DNA of 46,181 nucleotides. It comes from an uncultured Collinsella sp. (GTDB taxonomy: Bacteria > Actinomycetota > Coriobacteriia > Coriobacteriales > Coriobacteriaceae). Location: contig URYW01000006.1 of assembly GCA_900552145.1 (NCBI GenBank), positions 1 through 46,181 of the forward strand. Reading direction: 5' to 3'. Positions 1-7,820 of this stretch are shown here, one piece after another (position 1 is the stretch's first letter; every line of letters begins with the position of its first letter). Under the pieces are notes generated by a model, which was not told the DNA's origin, did no database searches, and worked only from the letters and a program-made list of their open reading frames with translations. The translations under genes were made by a program, and so were the position numbers.

Positions 1-1605
1 GCGAGCACGTCTACCGTCTACTGTAAGTGTGTTGACGTGTTGACCACCGAGACCACCTGCCTGTCGAGCATCTGGGCCACCGACGAGGACACGCACGCGT
101 TTTTGACCATGCACGGTCGCGGCGAGGACTACCGCGAGCTCAAGCCCGCCGATGTTGCCTACTACGACGGCTGCGTCGAAGTCGATCTGTCGAGTATCAA
201 GCCCATGATCGCGCTGCCGTTCCATCCTTCTAACGGCTTTGAGATTGACGAGCTCAACGAGAACCTCGAGGACATCCTGCACGAGGTGGAGCTTGAGGCC
301 GCCAAGATCGGCGAGGGCAAGACGCACTTTAGCCTGCTCGACAAGATCGTCGACGGCAAGCTGCACGTGCAGCAGGGCGTTATCGCCGGCTGCTCGGGCG
401 GCAACTACGACTCCGTGGTCCAGGCTGCCCGCGTGCTCAAGGGCGCCAACACCGGCTGCGGCGAGTTCTCGCTGTCGGTCTATCCCACGAGCCAGCCCGT
501 GGCGCTCGAGCTTACACGCCGCGGCTATATCTACGACCTTATGGAGGCCGGCGCGATCGTGCGCACGGCATTCTGCGGCCCGTGCTTCGGCGCCGGCGAC
601 ACGCCTGCCAACAACGGCCTTTCGATCCGCCACACCACGCGCAACTTCCCCAATCGCGAGGGTTCCAAGCCGGGCAACGGTCAGCTGAGCGCCGTGGCCC
701 TGATGGACGCCCGCTCCATTGCGGCGACGGCTGCCAACGGCGGCGTCCTGACGCCGGCGACCGACCTGCCCGAGGAGACTTGGGACGAGGCCTGCGAGTA
801 CACCTTTGACGACGCGCCGTACAAGAAGCGCGTGTACTGGGGCTTTGGCAAGGCTGAGCCGGCCGACGAGCTGGTCGAGGGTCCCAACATCAAGCCGTGG
901 CCCGCGATGGAGCCGCTCGGCGACGATATCCTGCTCAAGGTGTGCTCCAAGATTATGGACCCGGTCACCACGACTGACGAGCTCATTCCCTCGGGCGAGA
1001 CGAGCTCCTTCCGCTCCAACCCGCTGGGCCTGGCCGAGTTTACGCTGAGCCGCCGCGACCCTGCCTACGTGGGCCGCTCCAAGGAGGTCGACGCCGTGGA
1101 GAAGCGCCGCGTGGCTGGCGAGGCCGCGGGCGACCTGGCGGTGCTCGATGCCGAGCTCGCGGGCGTGTTTGAGGCGCTGGCCGGCGCGGGTGTCGCGGCA
1201 GATGCCAAGGCGACCGAGTACGGCTCCATGCTCTATGCCAAGAAGCCCGGTGACGGTTCCGCCCGCGAGCAAGCCGCGAGCTGTCAGCGCGTGATCGGCG
1301 GTCTGGCCAACATCGTCCACGAATACGCCACCAAGCGTTATCGCTCCAACGTGATGAACTGGGGCATGGTGCCCTTCCAGATGGAGGCCGAGCCCAACTT
1401 TGAGGTGGGCGACTACGTCTTTGTGCCGGGTATCCGTGCCGCACTCGATGGCGATCTAAAGAACATCGCTGCCTACGTTGTGCGCGCCGACGGCACGGCC
1501 GAGCAGATTGAGCTCTACATCGCCGATATGACGGCAGAGGAGCGCGCCATCGTCAAGGCCGGCTGCCTGATCAACTACAACAAGTTCAAAGCCGCTGCCG
1601 AGTAA
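1..1605 (+). CDS. Aconitase-family hydratase, 3' part (5' end outside window)
   Basis: The frame is open to base 1, so the 534 visible residues are the C-terminal part of a longer protein, and the GTG at 37 is not the real start. The family uses a [4Fe-4S] cluster to hydrate or dehydrate short carboxylic acids. The cluster ligands are visible: the SCTN-like site appears as GCSGGNYDS, and the paired cysteines as FCGPCFGAGD. These are followed by the swivel-domain pattern NFPNREGSKPGNGQLS and AATAANGG. The GCSGG variant recalls the proteins annotated only as 'hydratase' (YbhJ-like) rather than citrate-cycle AcnA or AcnB, so I leave the substrate open. A very strong hairpin follows the stop. Confidence 0.85.
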   Translation, partial: ASTSTVYCKCVDVLTTETTCLSSIWATDEDTHAFLTMHGRGEDYRELKPADVAYYDGCVEVDLSSIKPMIALPFHPSNGFEIDELNENLEDILHEVELEAAKIGEGKTHFSLLDKIVDGKLHVQQGVIAGCSGGNYDSVVQAARVLKGANTGCGEFSLSVYPTSQPVALELTRRGYIYDLMEAGAIVRTAFCGPCFGAGDTPANNGLSIRHTTRNFPNREGSKPGNGQLSAVALMDARSIAATAANGGVLTPATDLPEETWDEACEYTFDDAPYKKRVYWGFGKAEPADELVEGPNIKPWPAMEPLGDDILLKVCSKIMDPVTTTDELIPSGETSSFRSNPLGLAEFTLSRRDPAYVGRSKEVDAVEKRRVAGEAAGDLAVLDAELAGVFEALAGAGVAADAKATEYGSMLYAKKPGDGSAREQAASCQRVIGGLANIVHEYATKRYRSNVMNWGMVPFQMEAEPNFEVGDYVFVPGIRAALDGDLKNIAAYVVRADGTAEQIELYIADMTAEERAIVKAGCLINYNKFKAAAE

Positions 1606-1616
1606 CTCTGCTGTAC

Positions 1617-1688
1617 GCCCCGGCCACACCTTTCCCTCGTGCTCACGCGCTTCGCGAGGGTCGCCCGAGGGAAAGGTGTGGCCGGGGC
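1617..1688. terminator. Very long perfect hairpin after the hydratase gene
   Basis: The arms at 1617-1639 and 1666-1688 are a perfect 23-bp inverted repeat. The loop holds a second stem (cgcg-ctt-cgcg, 1646-1656). The left-arm bases ccctcg (1634-1639) can instead pair with cgaggg at 1655-1660. No T-run follows on either strand, so it may be a repetitive palindrome or 3'-end protector rather than a classical intrinsic terminator. Confidence 0.5.
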
Positions 1689-1697
1689 TACCGCGAC

Positions 1698-1728
1698 GTT
1701 CTCGTTGGGTCTTGAGGGGCGCTAATAA
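1698..1728. repeat. 31-bp direct repeat, copy 1
   Basis: This matches 2784-2814 at 29 of 31 positions, with the shared core cgttgggtcttgaggg. The two copies flank the 1769-2416 gene and part of the gap beyond it. Confidence 0.7.
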
Positions 1729-1768
1729 TTGACCGGGACCATCACAAAGTTGCCTGCCCGGCGGGTCC

Positions 1769-2416
1769 TTATTTCGATGGGGTCCAGGTTATTTCATCGT
1801 CAAATAGCCAAGTGCGTGCCGAGCCACTGATGCGCGCTGTCTGCGGATCGGGCTCGCAGGAATGTTCGTAGGCATCCTCGGTACACCGATCCATAAAATC
1901 GACGACTGCCGTCTGGTCGCCCTCCATGACGTAGATTACGTCGCCATCCGAGATATAGACCCCCGGTCCTTCATTGTCCACGCAGCCAGGGTCGTATGAG
2001 ACGTTGCACAATTTGCTCCCGTTTGCCGCATCGAGCTCAAGGGTCGAATAATATCCGCCAACCATTTGGCCATTCTTGGCTCGATATATTGCGGCGCCGT
2101 ACCACCGCTTAAACGTCTTGCCTTTGAGTAAACTGGTTGCCTTGCCGATAAGCTGCTCATCTTTGGTGTAGCGTCTGGCCCCAAGTTCGATGCGGGGATA
2201 GTTGCTGACACCAAGCGCTGCGGGCGTACCGTCAAAATCGACGGTGACCGAATCGGGTTTGACGATATCGGTGAGGACCTCGATGGGATAGCTTACGGTC
2301 TCAACCGCCGCCTGCGTCGCAGAGGCGGGGAGAAATGCGAGATAGATAATTCCTACGCCGACTGCGGTAATCGCAAACGCTAAGACGAGCAGGCCGATAT
2401 AGGTGGAGCGTTTCAC
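1769..2416 (-). CDS. Hypothetical single-pass membrane-anchored protein
   Basis: I do not recognise a family. I chose the GTG start at 2416 (VKRSTYIG), giving 215 residues, because GAGG lies 8 bases upstream; the ATG at 2443 has no visible Shine-Dalgarno site. A hydrophobic helix (about residues 5-27) follows a KR pair, so the rest is probably outside the membrane. The exported part is mixed alpha/beta in appearance, with four cysteines (in LCNVSYDPGC, RCTED and HSCEPD) that could form disulfides. The gene at 32569-33042 is a similar small membrane-anchored protein, but I see no clear sequence match. It stands alone between two repeats. Confidence 0.6.
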   Translation of the reverse strand: MKRSTYIGLLVLAFAITAVGVGIIYLAFLPASATQAAVETVSYPIEVLTDIVKPDSVTVDFDGTPAALGVSNYPRIELGARRYTKDEQLIGKATSLLKGKTFKRWYGAAIYRAKNGQMVGGYYSTLELDAANGSKLCNVSYDPGCVDNEGPGVYISDGDVIYVMEGDQTAVVDFMDRCTEDAYEHSCEPDPQTARISGSARTWLFDDEITWTPSK

Positions 2417-2620
2417 GGCGGGTACCTCGCAAATAGTATGCATTCATTAAGATAAGTGATACCAGCTTACGACAATCTTCAAAAGAAAGCGATCGATCGA
2501 AATGACGGGGTGAAAAGGCCCTATTGGGCTTCGATTTGACCTCTAATAGAAATATTTGCCCCACTCATTCTGGGCGTGAGGTCAATAATTGAGTCCACGA
2601 GTTTTGAGCGATACTCTTCT

Positions 2621-2656
2621 CACTAAACTCACTATTTTCACTATAAGCACTATAAA
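2621..2656. repeat. Four tandem 9-bp CACTA units
   Basis: CACTA begins at 2621, 2630, 2639 and 2648, an exact 9-bp period. The last unit runs into TATAAAT, which resembles a -10 element. This could be a direct-repeat regulator site, but no gene clearly starts just downstream. Confidence 0.55.
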
Positions 2657-2783
2657 TATGATAGGGGGACGACGAGAACAATGTGACGTGCGATAGCTAA
2701 GCCGTTTAAGCCGGACTCTGACCTTGAATCTCTGCCTCTATCTGTGCGAACGGGCTATTGTCGGTTCTCGATTCCATCGCTGC

Positions 2784-2814
2784 GTTTTCGTTGGGTCTTG
2801 AGGGACGCTAATAA
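2784..2814. repeat. 31-bp direct repeat, copy 2
   Basis: Second copy of the element at 1698-1728, in the same orientation, with two mismatches. Confidence 0.7.
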
Positions 2815-2866
2815 ATGGACTTGCTTGATGCCACCTCTGTTAATGGGGCGGCTTCTTTTTGTCGAA

Positions 2867-2903
2867 AACCACCACATTGGGAACAGGCACCTTTGTGGTG
2901 GTT
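2867..2903. repeat. Hairpin with 10-bp perfect arms (AACCACCACA)
   Basis: Arms at 2867-2876 and 2894-2903, with a 17-nt loop. It looks like a dispersed intergenic palindrome. There is no T-run to mark it as a terminator. Confidence 0.55.
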
Positions 2904-2920
2904 CTCGGTTTGTCTCGACT

Positions 2921-3040
2921 TGTAACATCTTGGCCGCTAAAAGTGGGCCTGGTGTTACAGATTTAGATTTTTGATCCGGGTGTTTTCTGTTCGTCTCGAT
3001 TTGTAACAGATAGAGCTCTATTTGCTGACTAGATGTTACA
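2921..3040. repeat. Tandem pair of 39-bp TGTAACA/TGTTACA dyads
   Basis: TGTAACA at 2921-2927 faces TGTTACA at 2953-2959. An identical arrangement occurs at 3002-3008 and 3034-3040. Each dyad is 39 bp with a 25-bp spacer, and the repeat period is 81 bp. The flanks are also shared: tctcga before each left half-site, and gatt-agat after each right one. The spacers are unrelated, which argues that the half-sites are what matters. Confidence 0.65.
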
Positions 3041-3112
3041 GATTGAGATAGTAAGGGGACGAGGCCGTAGCGGGTGAGCGCACCTGCTTCCTATCTTTCA
3101 ATCACTCAGAAA

Positions 3113-3148
3113 ATCTTATATATAGAGACTTAGATTTGTGTATAAGAT
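3113..3148. promoter_or_regulatory. AT-rich dyad upstream of clpB
   Basis: ATCTTATA (3113-3120) is the exact complement of TATAAGAT (3141-3148). The right arm, TATAAG, resembles a -10 hexamer about 80 bases before the clpB ATG. An operator overlapping the clpB promoter is plausible but unproven. Confidence 0.4.
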
Positions 3149-3226
3149 CGCGCAAAGCTGGCAACAATACTTCTCGAACAACGTGAAGCCGCCCCGTAGG
3201 GCGGCCGCCCCAAGAGAGGTGATTCC

Positions 3227-5854
3227 ATGAGAATCGATAAGCTAGCAATGACGTCGCGCGAGGCGTTGCAGACCGCCATGAGCACGGCTGCCGACGCGCA
3301 GGCCGGTGCGGTGGAGCCGATTCACCTGCTGTCCGCCCTGCTTGGTGCCGGCGAGCGCAATATCTCCGTGATCATCGAGCGCATCGGTGCCGACCCGGCC
3401 CAGCTCGCACGCTCCACACAAGATGCCATCGACCACGCGCCCAAGGTTTCGGGCGAGGGCCAGCAGATGGGCCTGTCCAACGAGCTCGTCCGCGTCATCG
3501 AAAAGGCCGAAAAGAAGGCCACCAAGATGGGCGACAGCTTTGTGGTGACCGAGCATCTGCTGATGGCACTTGCCGAGGACAAGGGCGAGGCGGGCCGTGT
3601 GCTGCGCGATGCCGGCGTGACCAAGGAGCGCATCGAGCAGGTCTACGAGGAGCTGCGTGGCGATGACCGCGTGACGTCTGCCGAGGACAAGACCCAGTTT
3701 GAGGCACTGGAACAGTACGGCCGCAATATCTGCGACCTTGCCCGCGCCGGCAAGCTCGACCCGGTCATCGGCCGTACCGACGAGATTCGTCGTACCATCC
3801 AGGTCCTGTCCCGTCGCACCAAGAACAACCCCGTGCTCATCGGTGAGCCGGGCGTCGGCAAGACGGCCATCGTCGAGGGCATCGCCCAGCGTATCGTGGC
3901 CGGCGACGTGCCGAGCACGCTGCGCGACCGCGACCTCATCGAGCTCGACATGAGCGCGCTGGTCGCCGGTGCCAAGTACCGTGGTGAGTTCGAGGACCGC
4001 TTGAAGGCCGTGCTCAAGGAGGTACAGAAGTCCGAGGGCAAGGTCATCCTGTTCATCGATGAGCTCCACACCATCGTGGGCGCGGGTGCCACCGAGGGCT
4101 CCATGGACGCCGGCAACATCCTGAAGCCCGCACTCGCCCGTGGCGACCTGCACGCGATCGGCGCGACCACGCTTGACGAGTACCGCAAGTACATCGAGAA
4201 GGACGCGGCGCTCGCCCGTCGTTTCCAGACCGTTATGGTGAGCGAGCCTACCGTCGAGGACACCATTTCGATCCTGCGTGGTCTGAAGGAGAAGTACGAG
4301 ATCTTCCACGGTGTGCATATCACCGATAGCGCGCTCGTGGCAGCTGCCGACCTCTCCGATCGCTACATCGCCGACCGCTTCCTGCCCGACAAGGCCATCG
4401 ATTTGGTCGATGAGGCGGCAAGCCGCCTGCGCATGGAACTCGACAGCATGCCGGTCGAGATCGCCGCCACCACGCGTCAGCTCACTCAGCTGCAGATCGA
4501 GGAACAGGCGCTCATGAAAGAGACCGATGACGCCTCCAAGGAGCGTCTGGAGGCCCTGCGCCAGGAGATTGCCGAGGTCCAGGAAAAACTCAACGTGCAA
4601 AAGGCCGGCTGGCTCAACCAGAAGAACGCCATTGACCACGTGCAGGAGCTTAAGAGCCAGCTTGACGAGGCTAAGAGCGAGGAGGAGCGTGCGACGCGCA
4701 ACGGCGATTTGGGTCGTGCGTCCGAGCTGCGCTACTCCGTGATTCCGGGCCTGCAGCAGCAGATTCAGGATTCCGAGGCCGCGCTCGAGGCGCAAAAGCA
4801 GCAGGACGGCGAGGGCCTCAACGAGCAGGTGACCTCCGATGAGATCGCCGAGGTCGTGAGCGCCTGGACCGGCGTGCCCGTGTCCAAGATGATGCAGGGC
4901 GAGCTCGACAAGCTCAAGGGCCTGGAGGGCGAGCTGCATAAGCGCGTCATCGGTCAGGATGAGGCCGTCTCCGCCGTTGCCGCGGCCGTGCGCCGCAGCC
5001 GTGCGGGCCTCTCCGATCCGGACAAGCCCATCGGCAGCTTCTTCTTCCTGGGCCCCACCGGCGTGGGCAAGACCGAGCTCGCCAAGGCGTTGGCCGAGTG
5101 CCTGTTCGATGACGAGCGCGCGCTCGTGCGTATCGACATGTCCGAGTATATGGAGAAGTTCAGCGTCCAGCGTCTGATTGGTGCGCCCCCGGGGTACGTG
5201 GGCTACGACGAGGGCGGCCAGCTCACCGAGGCCGTGCGCCGTCGTCCGTACTCTGTGATCTTGCTCGACGAGATGGAGAAGGCTCATCCGGATGTCTTTA
5301 ACGTGCTGTTGCAGGTGCTTGATGACGGTCGTCTGACCGATGGCCAGGGTCGCCAGGTGTCCTTCAAGAACACGATTATCATCATGACGTCCAACGTGGG
5401 CTCCAAGGCCATCGCCGATCTGTCCGGTAAGGACGAGGAGGAGATGCGCCATCAGGTCGACGCTGCCATGGCTCAGACCTTCCGCCCCGAGTTCCTCAAC
5501 CGTATCGACGATATCGTGGTGTTCCATCCGCTCGGTATGGCGCAGATCGAGAAGATCGTCGACATCCAGCTCGCCGACGTCCGCGCGCGTCTGGCCAAGG
5601 AGCGCATGACGCTTGCCATCACCCCGGCGGCCAAGCAGATGCTCGCCGTGGGCGGCCTGGACCCGGTCTTTGGCGCCCGTCCGCTCAAGCGTCTGGTTCA
5701 GCGCGAGGTCGTGGATGCCATCGCCGCCGCTATCATCGACGGCACGGTGCGCGAGGGCGATCAGGTGACGGTCGATGCCGACAAGGACGGCGGCTTTACC
5801 GTCGTGTGCGACAACACGCCGGCGGCCACCTACGAGGTCCCCGATGCCGAGTAG
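3227..5854 (+). CDS. clpB: ATP-dependent disaggregase ClpB
   Basis: Hsp100 chaperone that pulls proteins out of aggregates together with DnaK, in the cytoplasm. The 875 residues match the full-length family. In order there is an N-terminal repeat domain (about 1-150), a first AAA+ module with Walker A GEPGVGKT at 206-213, the coiled-coil middle domain (about 410-530), and a second AAA+ module with Walker A GPTGVGKT from 609 and FIDELHT/LLDEMEK-type Walker B motifs. The middle domain distinguishes it from ClpA and ClpC. The ATG at 3227 follows agagaggtgattcc. It appears monocistronic, with a terminator about 50 bp downstream. No CIRCE or HspR box was seen upstream. Confidence 0.97.
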   Translation: MRIDKLAMTSREALQTAMSTAADAQAGAVEPIHLLSALLGAGERNISVIIERIGADPAQLARSTQDAIDHAPKVSGEGQQMGLSNELVRVIEKAEKKATKMGDSFVVTEHLLMALAEDKGEAGRVLRDAGVTKERIEQVYEELRGDDRVTSAEDKTQFEALEQYGRNICDLARAGKLDPVIGRTDEIRRTIQVLSRRTKNNPVLIGEPGVGKTAIVEGIAQRIVAGDVPSTLRDRDLIELDMSALVAGAKYRGEFEDRLKAVLKEVQKSEGKVILFIDELHTIVGAGATEGSMDAGNILKPALARGDLHAIGATTLDEYRKYIEKDAALARRFQTVMVSEPTVEDTISILRGLKEKYEIFHGVHITDSALVAAADLSDRYIADRFLPDKAIDLVDEAASRLRMELDSMPVEIAATTRQLTQLQIEEQALMKETDDASKERLEALRQEIAEVQEKLNVQKAGWLNQKNAIDHVQELKSQLDEAKSEEERATRNGDLGRASELRYSVIPGLQQQIQDSEAALEAQKQQDGEGLNEQVTSDEIAEVVSAWTGVPVSKMMQGELDKLKGLEGELHKRVIGQDEAVSAVAAAVRRSRAGLSDPDKPIGSFFFLGPTGVGKTELAKALAECLFDDERALVRIDMSEYMEKFSVQRLIGAPPGYVGYDEGGQLTEAVRRRPYSVILLDEMEKAHPDVFNVLLQVLDDGRLTDGQGRQVSFKNTIIIMTSNVGSKAIADLSGKDEEEMRHQVDAAMAQTFRPEFLNRIDDIVVFHPLGMAQIEKIVDIQLADVRARLAKERMTLAITPAAKQMLAVGGLDPVFGARPLKRLVQREVVDAIAAAIIDGTVREGDQVTVDADKDGGFTVVCDNTPAATYEVPDAE

Positions 5855-5902
5855 ATTTTTGGGACATGCCTTAAAATCTGCCAGCCGTCTCTAAACGCCA
5901 AA

Positions 5903-5936
5903 GGCGGCGGATCCAATTGGGTCCGCCGCCCTTTTT
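5903..5936 (+). terminator. Intrinsic terminator after clpB
   Basis: GGCGGCGGATCC (5903-5914) pairs with GGGTCCGCCGCC (5919-5930), with one G-T pair, followed by ctttttc. Confidence 0.9.
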
Positions 5937-5986
5937 CGTGCGACAATCGATAATGTTGAACGGATGCGATGCAAGGAGCTATGCAG

Positions 5987-6181
5987 ATGAAAGACGAGAT
6001 CAAGACAAGTGCGCCGGCGACCGATGCCGCACCCGCCGCACCCAAGCCTGTGCCTAAGCCGGCACCCAAGCCGCGCGACCCCTACATCCGTGCCGAGAAC
6101 GAGGACGATGACGGCTACGATCCCTACAGCGATCGCCGCCCCGAGCGCGAGCCGCTGTTCGAAGCCGACCCGTGGCGCTAA
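5987..6181 (+). CDS. Small acidic/proline-rich protein, 64 aa
   Basis: I do not recognise it. The start is the ATG at 5987 (MKDEIK), since AAGGAG at 5973-5978 is 8 bases from it but only 2 from the ATG at 5981. The N-terminal half is an Ala/Pro/Lys stretch (PKPVPKPAPKPRDPY) and the C-terminal half is charged, with DDDGYDPYSD and a DPWR end. It has no membrane segment and is probably disordered. It follows the clpB terminator and so should have its own promoter. Confidence 0.55.
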   Translation: MKDEIKTSAPATDAAPAAPKPVPKPAPKPRDPYIRAENEDDDGYDPYSDRRPEREPLFEADPWR

Positions 6182-6189
6182 CTTTTGTA

Positions 6190-6210
6190 GGGTGGTCATA
6201 ATATCCCCGT
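6190..6210. repeat. 21-nt intergenic element, copy 1
   Basis: It matches 34357-34377 at 19 of 21 positions, with core gtcataat between gggt and tccccgt. Both copies lie just after a stop codon and before a longer gap. Confidence 0.5.
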
Positions 6211-6325
6211 CCCAAATTGACTGCTCGGGGAGTCGCATTCGAGCTCGGTTGTCCTCTCAGCCACTCGATATCCTTCGGAGCAATAACAGTGAAAAAACTT
6301 GCTTAAGTGTTAATCAAGCTACACA

Positions 6326-6387
6326 CAATCTTGCTCTCTAATTAATCAAGAATCAGTATAATTTTGATTAGCTAGAGAGCAAGATTG
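6326..6387. promoter_or_regulatory. 24-bp inverted repeat straddling a TATAAT box before the DUF4143 ATPase
   Basis: The arms at 6326-6349 and 6364-6387 match at 22 of 24 positions. The 14-nt centre begins at 6350, and a consensus TATAAT lies at 6357-6362. The right arm ends at the ribosome binding site (ggag, 6387-6390) of the next gene. It could be an operator that covers the promoter, or an RNA hairpin that hides the ribosome binding site. Confidence 0.65.
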
Positions 6388-6394
6388 GAGAATC

Positions 6395-7747
6395 ATGGCA
6401 TTCAACGACTTGATCGCCCAGAAAATAAAGGACTTTGAACAGCAGGGGGTTCCGCAGGTCTTTGAGCGAGACCTTGATCTAGGAAACCCACAGGAGCCAA
6501 AGCGCGACAACATCGTAAATGTGGTTGTGGGGGCCCGCCGTTGTGGAAAGACGTATCGCCTGTATCAGGAGATGCAGCGGCTTCAGGGCCGGGGCGTCGA
6601 GCTTGACCGGATGCTTTACTTTAATTTTGAGGACGAGCGCTTGCGCCCGTATGAGTCATCGCTGCTGGCGGACGTGCTCGACACGTTCTATGCGCTGTAT
6701 CCTGCTGCTCGAACCGAGGGCGCTTACATTTTCTTTGACGAGATCCAGGAAATTCCCGAATGGGGTGCGTTTCTGCGGCGTGTAGTCGATACGGAGAAAG
6801 CGACCGTCTATGTGACGGGATCTTCTTCTAAGATGCTGTCCTCAGAGCTTAAGAGCGAGTTCAGGGGTCGTTCTCTTATACGGGAGCTTTTTCCGTTGAG
6901 TTTTTCGGAATACGTTCGATATAAGACGGGGAACGTTTTCGAGCCAGATGCGACCTTTTCCCCAAGCGATGCAGCGCTGCTTCGACATCATCTGATCGGA
7001 TATCTTGAACGAGGGGGATTCATCGCGACACTTGAGCAGACGCCCGCAGACGCGATTCAGCTGCTACAGGAATATGCTTCGCGAACGGTCGCTATGGACG
7101 TCATTGAGCGTTACGACGTCAAGAACCCTCGCCTGGCATCGCTGTTCTTGACGCGGTGTATGGCATCTTCGGGACGAGAGCTGTCAGTGAACAAAGTGTA
7201 CAACGAGTTCAAGAGCAGACAGATACCCGTCAGTCGTAATTCGCTCAGCGATTTACTTGAGTATTATGAGGATGCCTACCTGTTATTTTCTGTGCCGGAG
7301 TTCACGCGTTCATTGGCAAATAACATGCGGTCTGCGTCTAAGGTCTACGCTGTCGACCCTGCGATGTTTGGAGCATTCTCTCCCGCATCGGCATTGGACC
7401 AGGGCCAGAGGCTCGAGACCGCAGTGTTCAATGCGCTAAGAAGAAGGACTCCCGCGGTGAGGACCGGCTCGGGCTGCCGCCTGCTGATCAAAGAGAAGAG
7501 CAAAAGCCATGAGGTGGACTTTGTGGCTGGGGACGCACTTCTCATGCGGGCTTATAGCCTGATTCAGGTGAGTGTGGATATGGCAAGTGAGAAAACGCGC
7601 GAGCGCGAAATTGCCGCGCTTGATGCCTCGATGGCCCAGTTCGATCTTGGCGAGTCGGCAATCGTTACCATGGATGAGCAGGCCGATATTCCATGCGAGC
7701 ACGGTGCGGTACACGTTGTGCCCGCATGGAAGTGGCTCCTTGCCTAA
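6395..7747 (+). CDS. AAA ATPase with DUF4143-type C-terminal domain
   Basis: 450 residues. Walker A GARRCGKT is at about 46-53 and Walker B-like IFFDEIQEIPEW near 112; VTGSSSKML and LFPLSFSEY are typical of the AAA_14/DUF4143 group. The C-terminal part holds a SHEVDFV motif, reminiscent of the nuclease-like fold (E-V-D) in DUF4143 proteins. Their biochemical role is poorly defined, though some are found near defence or toxin-antitoxin genes. The codons are more AT-rich than in clpB. The gene stands alone, with its own palindromic promoter and its own terminator, which suggests a self-regulated mobile cargo gene. Confidence 0.8.
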   Translation: MAFNDLIAQKIKDFEQQGVPQVFERDLDLGNPQEPKRDNIVNVVVGARRCGKTYRLYQEMQRLQGRGVELDRMLYFNFEDERLRPYESSLLADVLDTFYALYPAARTEGAYIFFDEIQEIPEWGAFLRRVVDTEKATVYVTGSSSKMLSSELKSEFRGRSLIRELFPLSFSEYVRYKTGNVFEPDATFSPSDAALLRHHLIGYLERGGFIATLEQTPADAIQLLQEYASRTVAMDVIERYDVKNPRLASLFLTRCMASSGRELSVNKVYNEFKSRQIPVSRNSLSDLLEYYEDAYLLFSVPEFTRSLANNMRSASKVYAVDPAMFGAFSPASALDQGQRLETAVFNALRRRTPAVRTGSGCRLLIKEKSKSHEVDFVAGDALLMRAYSLIQVSVDMASEKTREREIAALDASMAQFDLGESAIVTMDEQADIPCEHGAVHVVPAWKWLLA

Positions 7748-7763
7748 TCATCTACGGATCTGT

Positions 7764-7790
7764 GGGGCCAGGACCTCCTGGCCCCTTTAT
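7764..7790. terminator. Intrinsic terminator between convergent genes
   Basis: GGGGCCAGG (7764-7772) pairs with CCTGGCCCC (7777-7785), followed by tttat. It ends the ATPase gene. Confidence 0.85.
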
Positions 7791-7820
7791 CACGGTTGGG
7801 GAGCACCATGATGCGCCCGG

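Larger units (their letters stand above)
2444..3226. other. Gene-free 780-bp region upstream of clpB
   Basis: I find no convincing gene here. The region is AT-richer than its neighbours and carries several ordered repeats, listed separately: four 9-bp units, a hairpin, an 81-bp tandem duplication and an AT dyad. I looked for the CIRCE palindrome and the HspR/HAIR box (CTTGAG-N-ACTCAAG) expected before heat-shock genes and found neither. Confidence 0.6.

Noticed and set aside
3041..3226. CIRCE or HspR box before clpB
   Set aside because: Searched by eye for TTAGCACTC-N9-GAGTGCTAA and CTTGAG-N7-CTCAAG; neither is present.
3242..5527. 761-codon open frame on the minus strand across clpB
   Set aside because: It is the antisense shadow of a GC-rich, codon-biased gene; the sequence is Leu/Gly/His-rich with no family motif, and clpB is certain.
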